Shown: positions 50,597 through 59,959 of the stretch, one piece after another
How positions within the stretch are numbered: the stretch's first letter is position 1
How the letters are laid out: every line of letters begins with the position of its first letter
Source of the DNA: Pseudogemmobacter hezensis
Lineage (GTDB): Bacteria; Pseudomonadota; Alphaproteobacteria; Rhodobacterales; Rhodobacteraceae
Assembly (NCBI RefSeq): GCF_013155295.1
Contig: NZ_JABJXT010000003.1
Coordinates: 124,001-188,000, forward strand
Direction: 5' to 3'
Length of the DNA: 64,000 nt
Made by a program: the position numbers and the translations under genes
Notes under the pieces: generated by a model
What the model saw: only the letters and a program-made list of their open reading frames with translations
The model's database searches: none
Told to the model about the DNA's origin: nothing

Positions 50597-51988
50597 TCAG
50601 CCGCGGAAGAGGCCGCGAGTGCCGAGCGCACTGATTTCATTCGTGCGGGCCCGGATCTGCGCCTCAGAGCCGAAGCCATAGCGCGCCAGCGCCTGGCTGT
50701 CCACTCGCAGACGGTTCGCTTCCGCGCTGCGGCCCACCTGGTCCAGCGCCTGGGCCCGGATCAGCTGCGTCGTGGCCAGCAGGCCGTGGTTTTCGGCTCG
50801 CCGGATCACCGGGATCGCCCGGTCGGTATAGCGCAGCGCCTGGTCCGGCTGGCCCGAGGCCACGGCGATTGCCGCCAGCTGCATGTCGATATGGGCGACA
50901 TAAAGCGCACCACCCGGCAGGCCGCGATAGATGGCGGATGCCTTGTTGAACTCGGCCACCGCAGCCGCCCGATCCGGGCCGACCAGCAGGCGGGCATGGG
51001 CGAAATAGGCGAAGGCCAGACGGCCGTCGCGCCAGCCCTGGGCATGGGCCATGGTGATCGCCCGCTCGGCCGCGGCCTTGCGCTTTCCGGCGCCAAAGCC
51101 CGGGTTCAGCGCAACCGCAATGGTGTCATTCCAGGCCGGAGAGGTCGCCGAGGTGTCCGTGGTCAGCGCAGAGCCGCCGCCATGGATCGCGCCGAAAATG
51201 CCGCCGATCTTTGCGGCCACATCGGCGCGGCTCATGCCGGATTTCAGCTGCGGCGAATACCAGGCCCGCAGGATCTTCATGTCGAAGCCGGTCAGCACGG
51301 TCTGGAAATTGTCGTCGTTAAAGACGGAATCGGTCAGACGATACAGGTCGTTCAGCGGCCCCATCGCCTGGGCCAGTTCCTCATGCAGGCAGTCGCGCAC
51401 CTCTTGCGGGCTGGCGTCCGAGGGGGCGAAAATGCCCACGGTCTTGCGCTCGCGTACCTGGGTCCAGTCAACGCGATAGGTGCCGCGATTGGCCTGGTAT
51501 TCCGCCAGGCTGGAGACATTGGGAACCACGAAGCAGGCGGCATTGGGGGCGGCACGGCGCAGCTCGCGGCGGGGGCTGAACTCGATGGTGACGGATGCGG
51601 GCTGGCCTGCGCTGACGCGGCGGACATTCAGCCCGGCCTCATTGCGGAAACGGTTCAGCAGACGGTCAAGATCGGCCCCGGCGCTGGCGGGCACATTTCC
51701 GGCCAGGGCGACGGTGATCGGCCCCTCGAAACGGCTGAAATAGGGCAGCTGACGCCCGCTTTCCAGCTGGAAGCCCAGCTCCATAAAGGCCGCCGACATA
51801 TCGGCATTGCTGTGCCCGACCGATGCAACCGGGGCCAGCTGTGCCGAGGGATCGACAAAGGCAGGCGCGGTCAGCGTATCGGTGGCAGGGCCCGGCAAGG
51901 GGCGGCTTTTGGTTACCTCGGCGTTCGGAACCGGCGTGCAGGCGGAGAGGGCCGCCAGGGTGGCGGCAAGCAGCGGAAAATGGCGCAT
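50597..51988 (-). CDS. DUF2927 domain-containing lipoprotein
   Basis: 463 residues from the ATG at 51988. The signal MRHFPLLAATLAALSAC ends in a lipobox-like LSAC. A DUF2927 domain follows (residues about 60-250: FMELGFQLESGRQLPYFSRFEGPITVALAG...CLHEELAQAMGPLNDLYRL, with a zincin-like HEELAQ), and then helical TPR-like repeats (about 290-450). It should be exposed in the periplasm. The HEExx-like sequence suggests a metallopeptidase ancestry; activity is unproven. Confidence 0.85.
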   Translation of the reverse strand: MRHFPLLAATLAALSACTPVPNAEVTKSRPLPGPATDTLTAPAFVDPSAQLAPVASVGHSNADMSAAFMELGFQLESGRQLPYFSRFEGPITVALAGNVPASAGADLDRLLNRFRNEAGLNVRRVSAGQPASVTIEFSPRRELRRAAPNAACFVVPNVSSLAEYQANRGTYRVDWTQVRERKTVGIFAPSDASPQEVRDCLHEELAQAMGPLNDLYRLTDSVFNDDNFQTVLTGFDMKILRAWYSPQLKSGMSRADVAAKIGGIFGAIHGGGSALTTDTSATSPAWNDTIAVALNPGFGAGKRKAAAERAITMAHAQGWRDGRLAFAYFAHARLLVGPDRAAAVAEFNKASAIYRGLPGGALYVAHIDMQLAAIAVASGQPDQALRYTDRAIPVIRRAENHGLLATTQLIRAQALDQVGRSAEANRLRVDSQALARYGFGSEAQIRARTNEISALGTRGLFRG

Positions 51989-52748
51989 GGAGTGGCAGCT
52001 CGATCTATGCATGCGGGGGTTTGCCCCCGGCGGTTGCGCATGCCGCTGGCCCGGCCTGTATGGAATGCCCCCGCATCCCATACAGGCCAGGGCCTGCGGT
52101 GGTCCGTGACGAGCGCGCCTGACGGCGCAGTAACGGGGGGGCGAGCAGACGTCCAGGTGCCCCCCGAAACCGCGTCGGTCAAATCCGTCCCGGGGACCTT
52201 CCGGGGGATGACGCGCGAAATCTCTGACGGCCGCGATCCCCGGGCAGGGGGATGCGGCAGGTCAGAGAATGACGGGATGTGAACGAGAGCCCTCTGCCGC
52301 CGGCCGTGCAAGGGCTGGCGGGGTGATGCCGGCGGGCGGGCAGCGGCTGTGACCGGGCAGCCGGATGATCCGGTCGCGGTCAAAGCGATGTCCATTGTTG
52401 CCGACATTGCGGGAAGACTCCGTCACGAAAAGTTTCTGTGCTGACATACAACACAATCCCTTTGTCGTGATCGCGGCCCGGATGTGTCAATTGCGGGAAA
52501 TTTGGACTTTTGGCGACTCACCAGCAATCGCGGTCAAGCAGTCAGCCATGACCAGATATGGCTGGCGGGTATCACGCATTGTTTCAGTTTGTTACAAAAT
52601 CAGTCATTCCGTGAGCGCATTGTGGCGAGACTGTGTCCAAACCAGGGCAAGGCCCTCCGATTCGTAATTTTTTCGTCAACGCCAAACGGGGCAGGATTCG
52701 GGCAGATCCCCGCCAGGGTTGAACCCCAGGAACGCGAGTCGCCGCCGC
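51989..52748. other. 760-bp gene-free interval between the DUF2927 gene and moxR
   Basis: No convincing CDS or RNA gene is seen. Near its left end GGCCTGTATGG (52053-52063) and CCATACAGGCC (52078-52088) form an exact 11-bp inverted repeat with a 14-nt centre, about 65 bp upstream of the DUF2927 start. The right part (about 52430-52690) is AT-richer than the surrounding DNA. Short frames here lack homology features and good ribosome binding sites. Confidence 0.5.
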
Positions 52749-53597
52749 TCAGAACCCGCGTGAGGGGCTGCGGTCGATAAACGCCAGCCGCTCGAACAGC
52801 TGCACGTCCTGCTCGTTTTTCAGCAATGCTCCGTGCAGCTTAGGCAAAATATGCCGGGGATCGCGGCGCAGATCTTCGGGGCTCAGATCGCTGGCCATGA
52901 TCAGTTTCAGCCAGTCCAGCACCTCGGAGGTGGAGGGCTTTTTCTTCAGGCCCGGGGTCTCGCGGATGGCAAAGAACTCGCTCAGCGCGGCGCTGAGCAG
53001 ATCTTCCTTAATATTGGGAAAATGGCTGCGCACAATCGCAGCCAGAGTCTCTGCATCGGGGAAGCGGATATAGTGGAAAAAGCAGCGGCGCAGAAAGGCG
53101 TCGGGCAGCTCTTTTTCATTGTTCGAGGTGATGATCACCACCGGGCGCTGACGGGCGCGGATGGTCTGGCCGGTCTCATAGACGTGGAATTCCATCCGGT
53201 CGATCTCTTGCAAAAGATCATTGGGGAACTCGATATCGGCCTTGTCGATCTCATCAATCAGCAAAACCACCCGCTCGCGGGCGTCAAAAGCCTGCCAGAG
53301 TTTACCTTGTTTTATATAATTCTGCACATCATGGACGCGGGCATCGCCCAGCTGGCTGTCGCGCAAGCGGCTGACCGCATCATATTCATAAAGACCCTGC
53401 TGCGCGCGCGTGGTCGACTTCACATGCCATTCGATCAGCCTCATCCCGAGGCTGGCTGAAACCTGATGCGCAAGCTCGGTCTTGCCGGTGCCGGGCTCGC
53501 CCTTGACCAGCAGCGGACGCCCCAGCGTGACGGCCGCATTCACCGCCACGGCGAGGTCTGGGGCGGCGATATAGCCAGAGGTTGACTGGAATTTCAT
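52749..53597 (-). CDS. MoxR-family AAA+ ATPase
   Basis: 282 residues. Walker A GEPGTGKT, Walker B VVLLIDEIDKAD, sensor region VVIITSNNEKELPDAFLRRCFFHYIRFPD and a C-terminal helical lid (PSTSEVLDWLKLIMASDL). MoxR proteins act as chaperone-like ATPases with VWA partners, here probably the CoxE-like protein encoded downstream. It is divergent from dksA. Confidence 0.92.
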   Translation of the reverse strand: MKFQSTSGYIAAPDLAVAVNAAVTLGRPLLVKGEPGTGKTELAHQVSASLGMRLIEWHVKSTTRAQQGLYEYDAVSRLRDSQLGDARVHDVQNYIKQGKLWQAFDARERVVLLIDEIDKADIEFPNDLLQEIDRMEFHVYETGQTIRARQRPVVIITSNNEKELPDAFLRRCFFHYIRFPDAETLAAIVRSHFPNIKEDLLSAALSEFFAIRETPGLKKKPSTSEVLDWLKLIMASDLSPEDLRRDPRHILPKLHGALLKNEQDVQLFERLAFIDRSPSRGF

Positions 53598-53791
53598 ATC
53601 TCTCTCGCGGGCCTTGGGACGCAGGGGCAGAAAAGCGGGCAGAATGGCTTTCCAAACCCTAGCCAGGCAGGGTTTTTATCGCAACTGCTAGTGACAACGC
53701 CCCAAGGCTCGGCTACATGCGGCGCAACGGAAGTGCGCATATTACAGAAGCCCACCTGTTGGCGCCCTACGGCGACAAGGAGAGATCTGCG

Positions 53792-54214
53792 ATGAAGGCC
53801 GAAGTTTTCCTGCCCGACGACTATCGTCCCGCCGAGGACGAGCCTTTCATGAATGATCGTCAGCTGGAATATTTCCGCCGCAAGCTGATCATCTGGAAAC
53901 AGGAATTGCTGGGCCAGTCGGCCGAGACCCTGGGCAATCTGACCGAAAGCGGCCGCAATGTTCCCGATCTGGCCGACCGCGCCTCGGAAGAGACCGACCG
54001 CGCCCTTGAGCTGCGCACCCGTGACCGCCAGCGCAAGCTGATCTCGAAAATCGACGCCGCGCTGCGCCGGATTGATGCCAATGAATTCGGCTATTGTGAG
54101 ATGACCGGCGAGCCGATCAGCCTGAAACGGCTGGATGCCCGCCCGATCGCCACCATGACGCTGGAAGCCCAGGAAAAGCATGAGCGCCGCGAAAAGGTGC
54201 ACCGCGACGACTGA
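53792..54214 (+). CDS. dksA: RNA polymerase-binding transcription factor DksA
   Basis: 140 residues from the ATG at 53792 (AAGGAG upstream). DksA enters the secondary channel of RNA polymerase and works with ppGpp. The coiled coil with the tip Asp residues (NVPDLADRASEETDRALELRTRDRQRKLISKIDAAL) is intact. The zinc-finger region (FGYCEMTGEPISLKRLDARPIATM) keeps only one of the four canonical cysteines, so zinc binding is unlikely. Single-cysteine DksA occurs in Rhodobacteraceae. A strong terminator follows. Confidence 0.95.
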   Translation: MKAEVFLPDDYRPAEDEPFMNDRQLEYFRRKLIIWKQELLGQSAETLGNLTESGRNVPDLADRASEETDRALELRTRDRQRKLISKIDAALRRIDANEFGYCEMTGEPISLKRLDARPIATMTLEAQEKHERREKVHRDD

Positions 54215-54271
54215 GCAATGGCTTTGCGGGCGATTGCTGCCTTGCAAGACGGTCAATAAGCACAGAAAAGG

Positions 54272-54298
54272 AAAGCCGGGCGCCGTCCCGGCTTTTTT
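54272..54298 (+). terminator. Intrinsic terminator after dksA
   Basis: AAAGCCGGG (54272-54280) and CCCGGCTTT (54287-54295) with a 6-nt loop run into TTTTTT. It lies about 60 bp past the dksA stop. Confidence 0.9.
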
Positions 54299-54360
54299 CT
54301 GTCCGGCGTCACAATAAAACAACCTGGCGGTGAAAGCCGGGGCTGAGGCGGATCGGTGTC

Positions 54361-55542
54361 ATGGCGTTGAAAGACCAGTCGGTAACCATTCTTGGGGCGG
54401 GCGTTGCCGGGCTTGCGCTGGCGCGGGCGCTGGCCCTGCGCGGGGCGCGGGTGACCGTGATGGAGCAGGCCGATGCCATCCGCGAGATCGGCGCCGGGCT
54501 GCAGATCAGCCCGAATGGGGCGCAGGTTCTGCGCGCATTGGGCCTTGGCGCGGCGCTTGAGGCGGTCTCTTGCCGGGCTGAGGCGGTCGAGCTGCGCGAC
54601 GGGCGCGATGGCGATCTGGTCACGCGGCTGGATGTGGCGCGATTGCGTCCCGATCAGGGCTGGCACTTCCTGCATCGCGCCGATCTGATCCAGATCCTGC
54701 TTGATGGGGCCAAAGCCGCCGGGGCCGAGCTGCGGCTTTTGCAAAAGGTGCGCCGTGTCGATCTGTCGGGCGAGATGCCGGTGGTTGAGACCTGCACCGG
54801 CGCACAAGAGCCTGCGCAGATCCTGATCGGGGCTGACGGGCTGCATTCTGCCACCCGTATCGCGCTGAATGGCGAGGCGAAGCCCAGGTTTACCAATCAG
54901 GTCGCCTGGCGCACGCTGATCCCATGCGACCCGTCAGAGCCGCATATCGCCGAGGTCCATATGGGGCCGGGCCGCCACCTTGTCAGCTATCCTTTGCGCG
55001 GCGGCACCATGCGCAATATCGTCGCCGTCGAGGAACGCCGCCGCTGGACCGAAGAGGGCTGGTCGATCCGCGATGACGCGATGGAGCTGCGCCTTGCCTT
55101 TGAGGGCTTCGGCCCTCGCGTGCAGGGCTGGCTGGAGCAGGCCGAAGATGTCTGGCTTTGGGGCCTGTTCCGTCATCCGGTGGCGAAAGAGTGGTATAGG
55201 GGCTTGCCGCAGGGCGCGGTGGCGATCCTGGGCGATGCCGCGCATCCGACGCTGCCTTTCCTCGCGCAGGGCGCGAATATGGCGCTGGAAGATGTCTGGA
55301 CGCTGGCCGCGATGCTCGACCGTCACGGCACGGCCGGCCTTGTGGCCTATCAGGTGGCGCGGGCGCGGCGATCAGACCGGATCGTGACGGCGGCCAATCG
55401 CAATGCGCGGGCCTATCACCTTTCCGGCCCGCTGCGCAGCATCGCTCATATGGGGCTGCGGCTGGGCGGGCGTATTGCCCCGGGTGCCGCGCTGTCGCGC
55501 TTCAACTGGCTTTATGATTACGATGTGACGAAGCTGGGCTGA
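54361..55542 (+). CDS. FAD-dependent monooxygenase (salicylate hydroxylase-like)
   Basis: 393 residues. The FAD-binding GxGxxG motif (VTILGAGVAGLALARALALRG), IGAGLQISPNGAQVLRALGL, the DG motif LIGADGLHSATR and the GD motif AILGDAAHPTLPFLAQGANMALED identify a group A flavoprotein hydroxylase. Relatives act on aromatic acids such as salicylate; the substrate here is unknown. It stands alone without neighbouring aromatic-degradation genes. Confidence 0.9.
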   Translation: MALKDQSVTILGAGVAGLALARALALRGARVTVMEQADAIREIGAGLQISPNGAQVLRALGLGAALEAVSCRAEAVELRDGRDGDLVTRLDVARLRPDQGWHFLHRADLIQILLDGAKAAGAELRLLQKVRRVDLSGEMPVVETCTGAQEPAQILIGADGLHSATRIALNGEAKPRFTNQVAWRTLIPCDPSEPHIAEVHMGPGRHLVSYPLRGGTMRNIVAVEERRRWTEEGWSIRDDAMELRLAFEGFGPRVQGWLEQAEDVWLWGLFRHPVAKEWYRGLPQGAVAILGDAAHPTLPFLAQGANMALEDVWTLAAMLDRHGTAGLVAYQVARARRSDRIVTAANRNARAYHLSGPLRSIAHMGLRLGGRIAPGAALSRFNWLYDYDVTKLG

Positions 55543-55561
55543 GGCGCTGAAGGCTGGGGCC

Positions 55562-56341
55562 TTACGCCGCCAGCCGCACCCAGACCGGCACATGGTCTGA
55601 GGGTTTGTCCCCCGCCCGCACATCCTTGTCGATGCCGGTCTCTTCCAGCAGGTCGGCGGCCTGGGGGCTCATCAGCACATGGTCGATGCGGATGCCGTTG
55701 CCGCGCTCCCATGAATTGGCCTGGTAATCCCAGAAGGTATAGACGCCGGGGCGGGGGTCGCGGGTGCGGATCGCCTCGGTCAGGCCAAGGTTCAGAAGGC
55801 GGCGGAAGGCGTTTCGGCTGGCGGGCAGGAAAAGCGCATCTTCCGTCCAGGCTTCGGGCTTTGCGGCATCCTCGGCCTGGGGGATCACATTGTAATCGCC
55901 TAGGAAAAGCGTCGGTTCTTCCAGCGCCAGCAGCGCCCGGGCGCGGGCCTCAAGCCGTTCCATCCAGGCCAGCTTATAGTCATATTTCGGCCCCGGCGCG
56001 GGGTTGCCGTTCGGCAGGTAAAGCCCGCAGACGCGGATCACGCGCGGGCCTTCGACCGTGGCCTCGATCCAGCGGGCCTGTTCGTCAGTCTCATCGCCGG
56101 GAAGACCGCGCGTCACATCCGACAGCGGGTATTTCGACAGGATCGCCACCCCGTTGAAGCTTTTCTGGCCATGGGTTTCGACCTGATAGCCCATCTCTTC
56201 GAAGATCTCGCGGGGGAAGCCCTCATCGACGGATTTGATCTCTTGCAGGCAAACCACATCCGGTTCCGCCTCGCGCAGCCAGCGCGGCAATGCCTCGATC
56301 CGGGCCTTGATGCCGTTGATGTTGAAGGTGGCGATCTTCAT
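55562..56341 (-). CDS. xthA: Exodeoxyribonuclease III
   Basis: A 259-residue AP endonuclease/3'-5' exonuclease of base excision repair. MKIATFNINGIKAR, CLQEIKSVDEGFP (metal-binding Glu), GLYLPNGNP, FLGDYNVIP (Asp-Asn) and the C-terminal RIDHVLMS with SDHVPVWV (catalytic Asp-His) are all present. It lies downstream of pheT on the same strand with a 58-bp gap. Confidence 0.95.
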   Translation of the reverse strand: MKIATFNINGIKARIEALPRWLREAEPDVVCLQEIKSVDEGFPREIFEEMGYQVETHGQKSFNGVAILSKYPLSDVTRGLPGDETDEQARWIEATVEGPRVIRVCGLYLPNGNPAPGPKYDYKLAWMERLEARARALLALEEPTLFLGDYNVIPQAEDAAKPEAWTEDALFLPASRNAFRRLLNLGLTEAIRTRDPRPGVYTFWDYQANSWERGNGIRIDHVLMSPQAADLLEETGIDKDVRAGDKPSDHVPVWVRLAA

Positions 56342-56399
56342 GGCATTTTTCCCGCAAAGTGGTGATCCGGCGCGAAGGGATCCGCGCCGGAAAATGGGC

Positions 56400-58820
56400 T
56401 TACCTGCGCAGGGCGCCGCCGGTCGCTTTGGTGACCTTCTCGATGATTTTGGCGGAAACCGCCTCGATCTCGGCCTCGGTCAGGGTGGCGGTGGTCGGCT
56501 GCAGGCGCACGGAAATGGCGATTGATTTCTTGCCCGCGCCCATCTGCGCCTCGGCCTTTTCGCCGGTGAACTGGTCAAAGACCCGCACCGATTCGATCAG
56601 CGCCTTATCGGCCCCCTGGGCGGCGTTCACCGCCGTCAGCACCTCGGTTTTCGCATCGACGACAAAGGCGAAGTCACGCTCGACCGCCTGCAGATCGCTG
56701 ATCGCCAGCGCCGGGCGGGTGGGGGTTTTCACCTTGGGCGCGGGGATATTCGCCAGCATCACCGTGAAGGCGACCGCCGGGCCTTTGACGCCCATCGCCG
56801 CCAGAACGCGCGGATGCACCTCGCCAAATGTGGCCAGCGTGTTCGGCCCCAGCCCAATCACGCCCGAGCGGCCCGGATGCCACCAGCCCGCCAGTTTGCG
56901 CGAGATCTGCACCTTTGCGGGCGCGCCCAGCGTTGCCAGCACGGCCTCGACATCGGCCTTGGCCTCGAACACGTCAACGGGGCGGCGCGAGCCCCAGGGA
57001 TCACGCGGCGCGACCGCGCCAACCAGCAGCCCCGAAGCCTGCAGCGATTGCTCGCCCGGCTCGCCACCGCTGAAAACTGGGCCAACCTCGAAAAGCGCCA
57101 GATCATGGAAGCCACGCGCCTGATTGCGGGCGGCAGCGGCCAGCAGGCCGGGCAGCAGATCGGGGCGCAGATGGCTCATTTCCGAGGAAATCGGGTTCTC
57201 GACCCGCACCGCATCCGAGCCGCCGCCGAACAGGGCCGCCGAAGCGCCGTCGATAAAGCTATAGGTCACGCATTCATTATAACCGAGCGCGGCGATCTGG
57301 CGGCGGGCGGCCTTTTCGCGCACCTGCATCGGCGTCAGGATCGGGCGCGGCACGCCGGGCTGGGCGCGGGTCATCGGTGCGCCGACCAGTTTCGTCAGGC
57401 TGGCGATGCGGGCCACCTCTTCCACCAGATCGGCCTCGCCCTGAACATCGGGACGCCAGGAGGGGGGCGTCGCCATCAGCCCGTCCATGGTGAAGCCAAG
57501 CGCGGTCAGGCTGCGAAGCTGTTCGGCCTCGGGGATTTCCATACCCACAAGGCTGACCAGACGGGCCGGGTCCAGGCGATAGGCGCGGGTGGTGTCAATC
57601 GCCGCGCCGTCGCTGACCACATGGCTGGCCTCGCCGCCGCAAAGATCCAGCACCATTTGCGTCGCCAGCTCAAGACCCGGCAGGGTGAAGGCGGGGTCGA
57701 CGCCGCGTTCAAACCGGTAACGCGCATCCGAGTTGATTTTCAGCGCCCGCCCCGTGGCGGCGATGGTGATCGGATCCCAGAAGGCGGATTCGAGGAACAC
57801 ATTCACCGTGTCATCGGTGCAACCGGAGTCTTCGCCGCCCATGATGCCGGCCAGGCTTTCGGGGCCGCGATCGTCAGCGATCACCATATCGCCTGCGCGA
57901 AGGCTATAGGTCTTGCCGTCCAGCGCCAGCAGCGTCTCGCCCGCATTTGCGGCGCGGATATGCAGGGTGGAACCCGCCATCCGGTCCACATCAAAGACAT
58001 GCAGCGGGCGGTTCAGCGCGAAGGTGAAATAGTTGGTGATATCGACCAGCGTCGAGATCGGGCGCAGGCCGATTGCCTTCAGCCGATTGGCCAGCCAGGC
58101 GGGCGAGGGACCGTTTTTCACACCCCGGATCACCCGGCCCGTGAAATGCGGTGCGGCCTTTGCCTTCAGCGCGGGCGCGATCTGCACCGTGACCGGGCTG
58201 TCAAAGCTGCCCGCGACCGCCGCAATCTCCAGCGGTTTCAACTGGCCCAGGCCCCGCGCCGCCAGATCCCGCGCCACGCCACGGATGCCAAGCGCATCGG
58301 GGCGGTTCGGGGTGATCTTGATCTCGATGACCGGGTCATTGAGGTTTTTGTAGTCGATATAAAGCGCACCCAGCGGCGCATCTGCGGGCAGCTCGATAAT
58401 GCCGTCGTGATCCTCGGACAGTTCCAGCTCGCGCTCGGAACACAGCATGCCATTGGAATCGACGCCGCGGATATTGCCGGGTTTCAGATCAACCCCGGTG
58501 CCGGGCACATGGGTGCCGGGGGGGGCAAACACGCCCACCAGCCCGGTTTTCGCATTGGGCGCACCGCAGACCACCTGCACCTCGACCGGGTCAGACCCCG
58601 GACCGCCCGGATAGGTCGCCACGCGGCAGACGCGCAGACGGTCGGCATTGGGGTGCTGCACCGCCTCGATCACGCGGCAGATGCGGAAGGCGCCAAGGCG
58701 GGCGGCCGGATCCTCGATCCCCTCGACCTCAAGGCCCAGATCGGTCAGCGCATCGGCAAGCTCTGAGACAGAGGCATTGGTTTCCAGGTGGTCTTTAAGC
58801 CAGGAGAGAGTGAATTTCAT
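56400..58820 (-). CDS. pheT: Phenylalanine--tRNA ligase beta subunit
   Basis: 806 residues, complete. An N-terminal tRNA-binding OB fold (LGAFRICRVIEAVQHPNADRLRVCRV), B3/B4 editing domain (IKITPNRPDALGIRGVARDL), B5 (PPSWRPDVQGEADLVEEVARI), the central synthetase-like domain and a C-terminal FDX-ACB anticodon-binding domain. It pairs with the alpha subunit PheS. pheS is not adjacent: upstream of pheT comes a divergent gene, and downstream comes xthA. Confidence 0.97.
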   Translation of the reverse strand: MKFTLSWLKDHLETNASVSELADALTDLGLEVEGIEDPAARLGAFRICRVIEAVQHPNADRLRVCRVATYPGGPGSDPVEVQVVCGAPNAKTGLVGVFAPPGTHVPGTGVDLKPGNIRGVDSNGMLCSERELELSEDHDGIIELPADAPLGALYIDYKNLNDPVIEIKITPNRPDALGIRGVARDLAARGLGQLKPLEIAAVAGSFDSPVTVQIAPALKAKAAPHFTGRVIRGVKNGPSPAWLANRLKAIGLRPISTLVDITNYFTFALNRPLHVFDVDRMAGSTLHIRAANAGETLLALDGKTYSLRAGDMVIADDRGPESLAGIMGGEDSGCTDDTVNVFLESAFWDPITIAATGRALKINSDARYRFERGVDPAFTLPGLELATQMVLDLCGGEASHVVSDGAAIDTTRAYRLDPARLVSLVGMEIPEAEQLRSLTALGFTMDGLMATPPSWRPDVQGEADLVEEVARIASLTKLVGAPMTRAQPGVPRPILTPMQVREKAARRQIAALGYNECVTYSFIDGASAALFGGGSDAVRVENPISSEMSHLRPDLLPGLLAAAARNQARGFHDLALFEVGPVFSGGEPGEQSLQASGLLVGAVAPRDPWGSRRPVDVFEAKADVEAVLATLGAPAKVQISRKLAGWWHPGRSGVIGLGPNTLATFGEVHPRVLAAMGVKGPAVAFTVMLANIPAPKVKTPTRPALAISDLQAVERDFAFVVDAKTEVLTAVNAAQGADKALIESVRVFDQFTGEKAEAQMGAGKKSIAISVRLQPTTATLTEAEIEAVSAKIIEKVTKATGGALRR

Positions 58821-59018
58821 CGGCAGATTCCGCTAATGCGAGGCAGGCGGCCAGCAGGTCTGGCCATAAGGATTGCCCCACCGATTAGCGCAAAGAGGCG
58901 AAAAGGGGAAGGCAACAGTCTGCAGGCGGCGCTTGCCCCGGCGGGGTGGTGGTTCTAACCTTGGCTATATATCTGCCAGGCCTGTAAAAATCGGCGCATT
59001 ATCCAAAGGAAGTCTCTC

Positions 59019-59762
59019 TTGTCTGTGACTGATGTTTCCCTTTCGCGCCGGCCTTTAGGGGCTTTTGGTGTTCCGGCTTTGCGGCTGGCTTTGCGGCTGA
59101 CTGTGCGGGCGGCTTTCGGCGGGGGCGGGTGCCGGCTGGGGAAAAGTCTGGCACGGGCGGTTGCAGTGGTGGCGCTGGCCGGATCTGTGGCGGGATGCGT
59201 GGACGGTGTGGCGTCTGACAGCCGGGGCAAAACGGTCAGCCGCAGCGCGGCGGCCTTTTTGGGCGGCGAGATCCTGGTTGATCCGCCCAGGGGCTATTGC
59301 GTTGATCCGGCCGCCAGCCGCGATTCGTCCGACAATGCGGTGATCGTCGTCAACCGCTGCGCAAAAAACACGCATGATGTTCCGGCCGTGATCACCATCA
59401 CCCTGGGCGAGCGCGGCTCTGCCGAGGTGCTGAAATCGGGGGCAAAGGCGCTGTCTGACTATTTCACCTCGCCGGTGGGCCGGGCCGCGCTGGCACGGGA
59501 TGGGTCGGCGGCCTCTGTGGTGGTGCGCCAGACCTCGCTTGCGGGGGGGGTGCTGGTGATGAAGATGGTGGATCGCGCGGTGGGCGAATACTGGCGGGCG
59601 GTGCTTAGCCTGAAGGGGCGGCTGGTCACTGTCGCGGTAACCGCGCCAGAAACCAGCAGCCTGTCAGCTGATCAAAGCCGGGCGCTGCTGGATCAGGTTC
59701 TGGCCGGGCTGCGAAAGGCAAATGGCTCTGTCATCCGCGCGGCGTCAGGGGCGGCGAACTGA
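59019..59762 (+). CDS. Putative lipoprotein of unknown function
   Basis: 247 residues if started at TTG 59019 (AAAGGAAG just upstream) or 245 from GTG 59025. A long N-terminal extension precedes an export signal (LARAVAVVALAGSVAGC) with a lipobox-like AGC at about residue 60. The mature part (GEILVDPPRGYCVDPAASRDSSDNAVIVVNRC) is conserved in style with uncharacterised Rhodobacteraceae proteins. The true start may be further downstream, nearer the signal segment. Function unknown. Confidence 0.65.
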   Translation: MSVTDVSLSRRPLGAFGVPALRLALRLTVRAAFGGGGCRLGKSLARAVAVVALAGSVAGCVDGVASDSRGKTVSRSAAAFLGGEILVDPPRGYCVDPAASRDSSDNAVIVVNRCAKNTHDVPAVITITLGERGSAEVLKSGAKALSDYFTSPVGRAALARDGSAASVVVRQTSLAGGVLVMKMVDRAVGEYWRAVLSLKGRLVTVAVTAPETSSLSADQSRALLDQVLAGLRKANGSVIRAASGAAN

Positions 59763-59905
59763 GGTATCGCCCAGGCCACCCCTTTGCAAAGATCAGCGGC
59801 GCGGGGCCGATTTGCGCTGGACAGCCGTCCCGGGCCTGCTAACCAAACCGCAACCAGACAAACCGCAAAAGAGGCGGGCAGGGATGACAGCGGGCATGGA
59901 TCACG

Positions 59906-59941
59906 GCCCGAAACAGGGTCTGAAACAGGGCCCGAAACACG
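59906..59941 (+). repeat. Three tandem 12-bp repeats upstream of the DUF6478 gene
   Basis: GGCCCGAAACAG, GGTCTGAAACAG and GGCCCGAAACAC follow each other (59906-59941), 18 bp before the DUF6478 start. In one frame they would encode a short Gly-Pro-Lys repeat, but no convincing gene is seen. Confidence 0.5.
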
Positions 59942-59959
59942 GAATGGAGCAGGCGGTCA

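Noticed and set aside
56814-58766. 650-codon open frame opposite pheT
   Set aside because: It is a mirror frame of a complete, conserved pheT. It has no ribosome binding site or recognisable domain.
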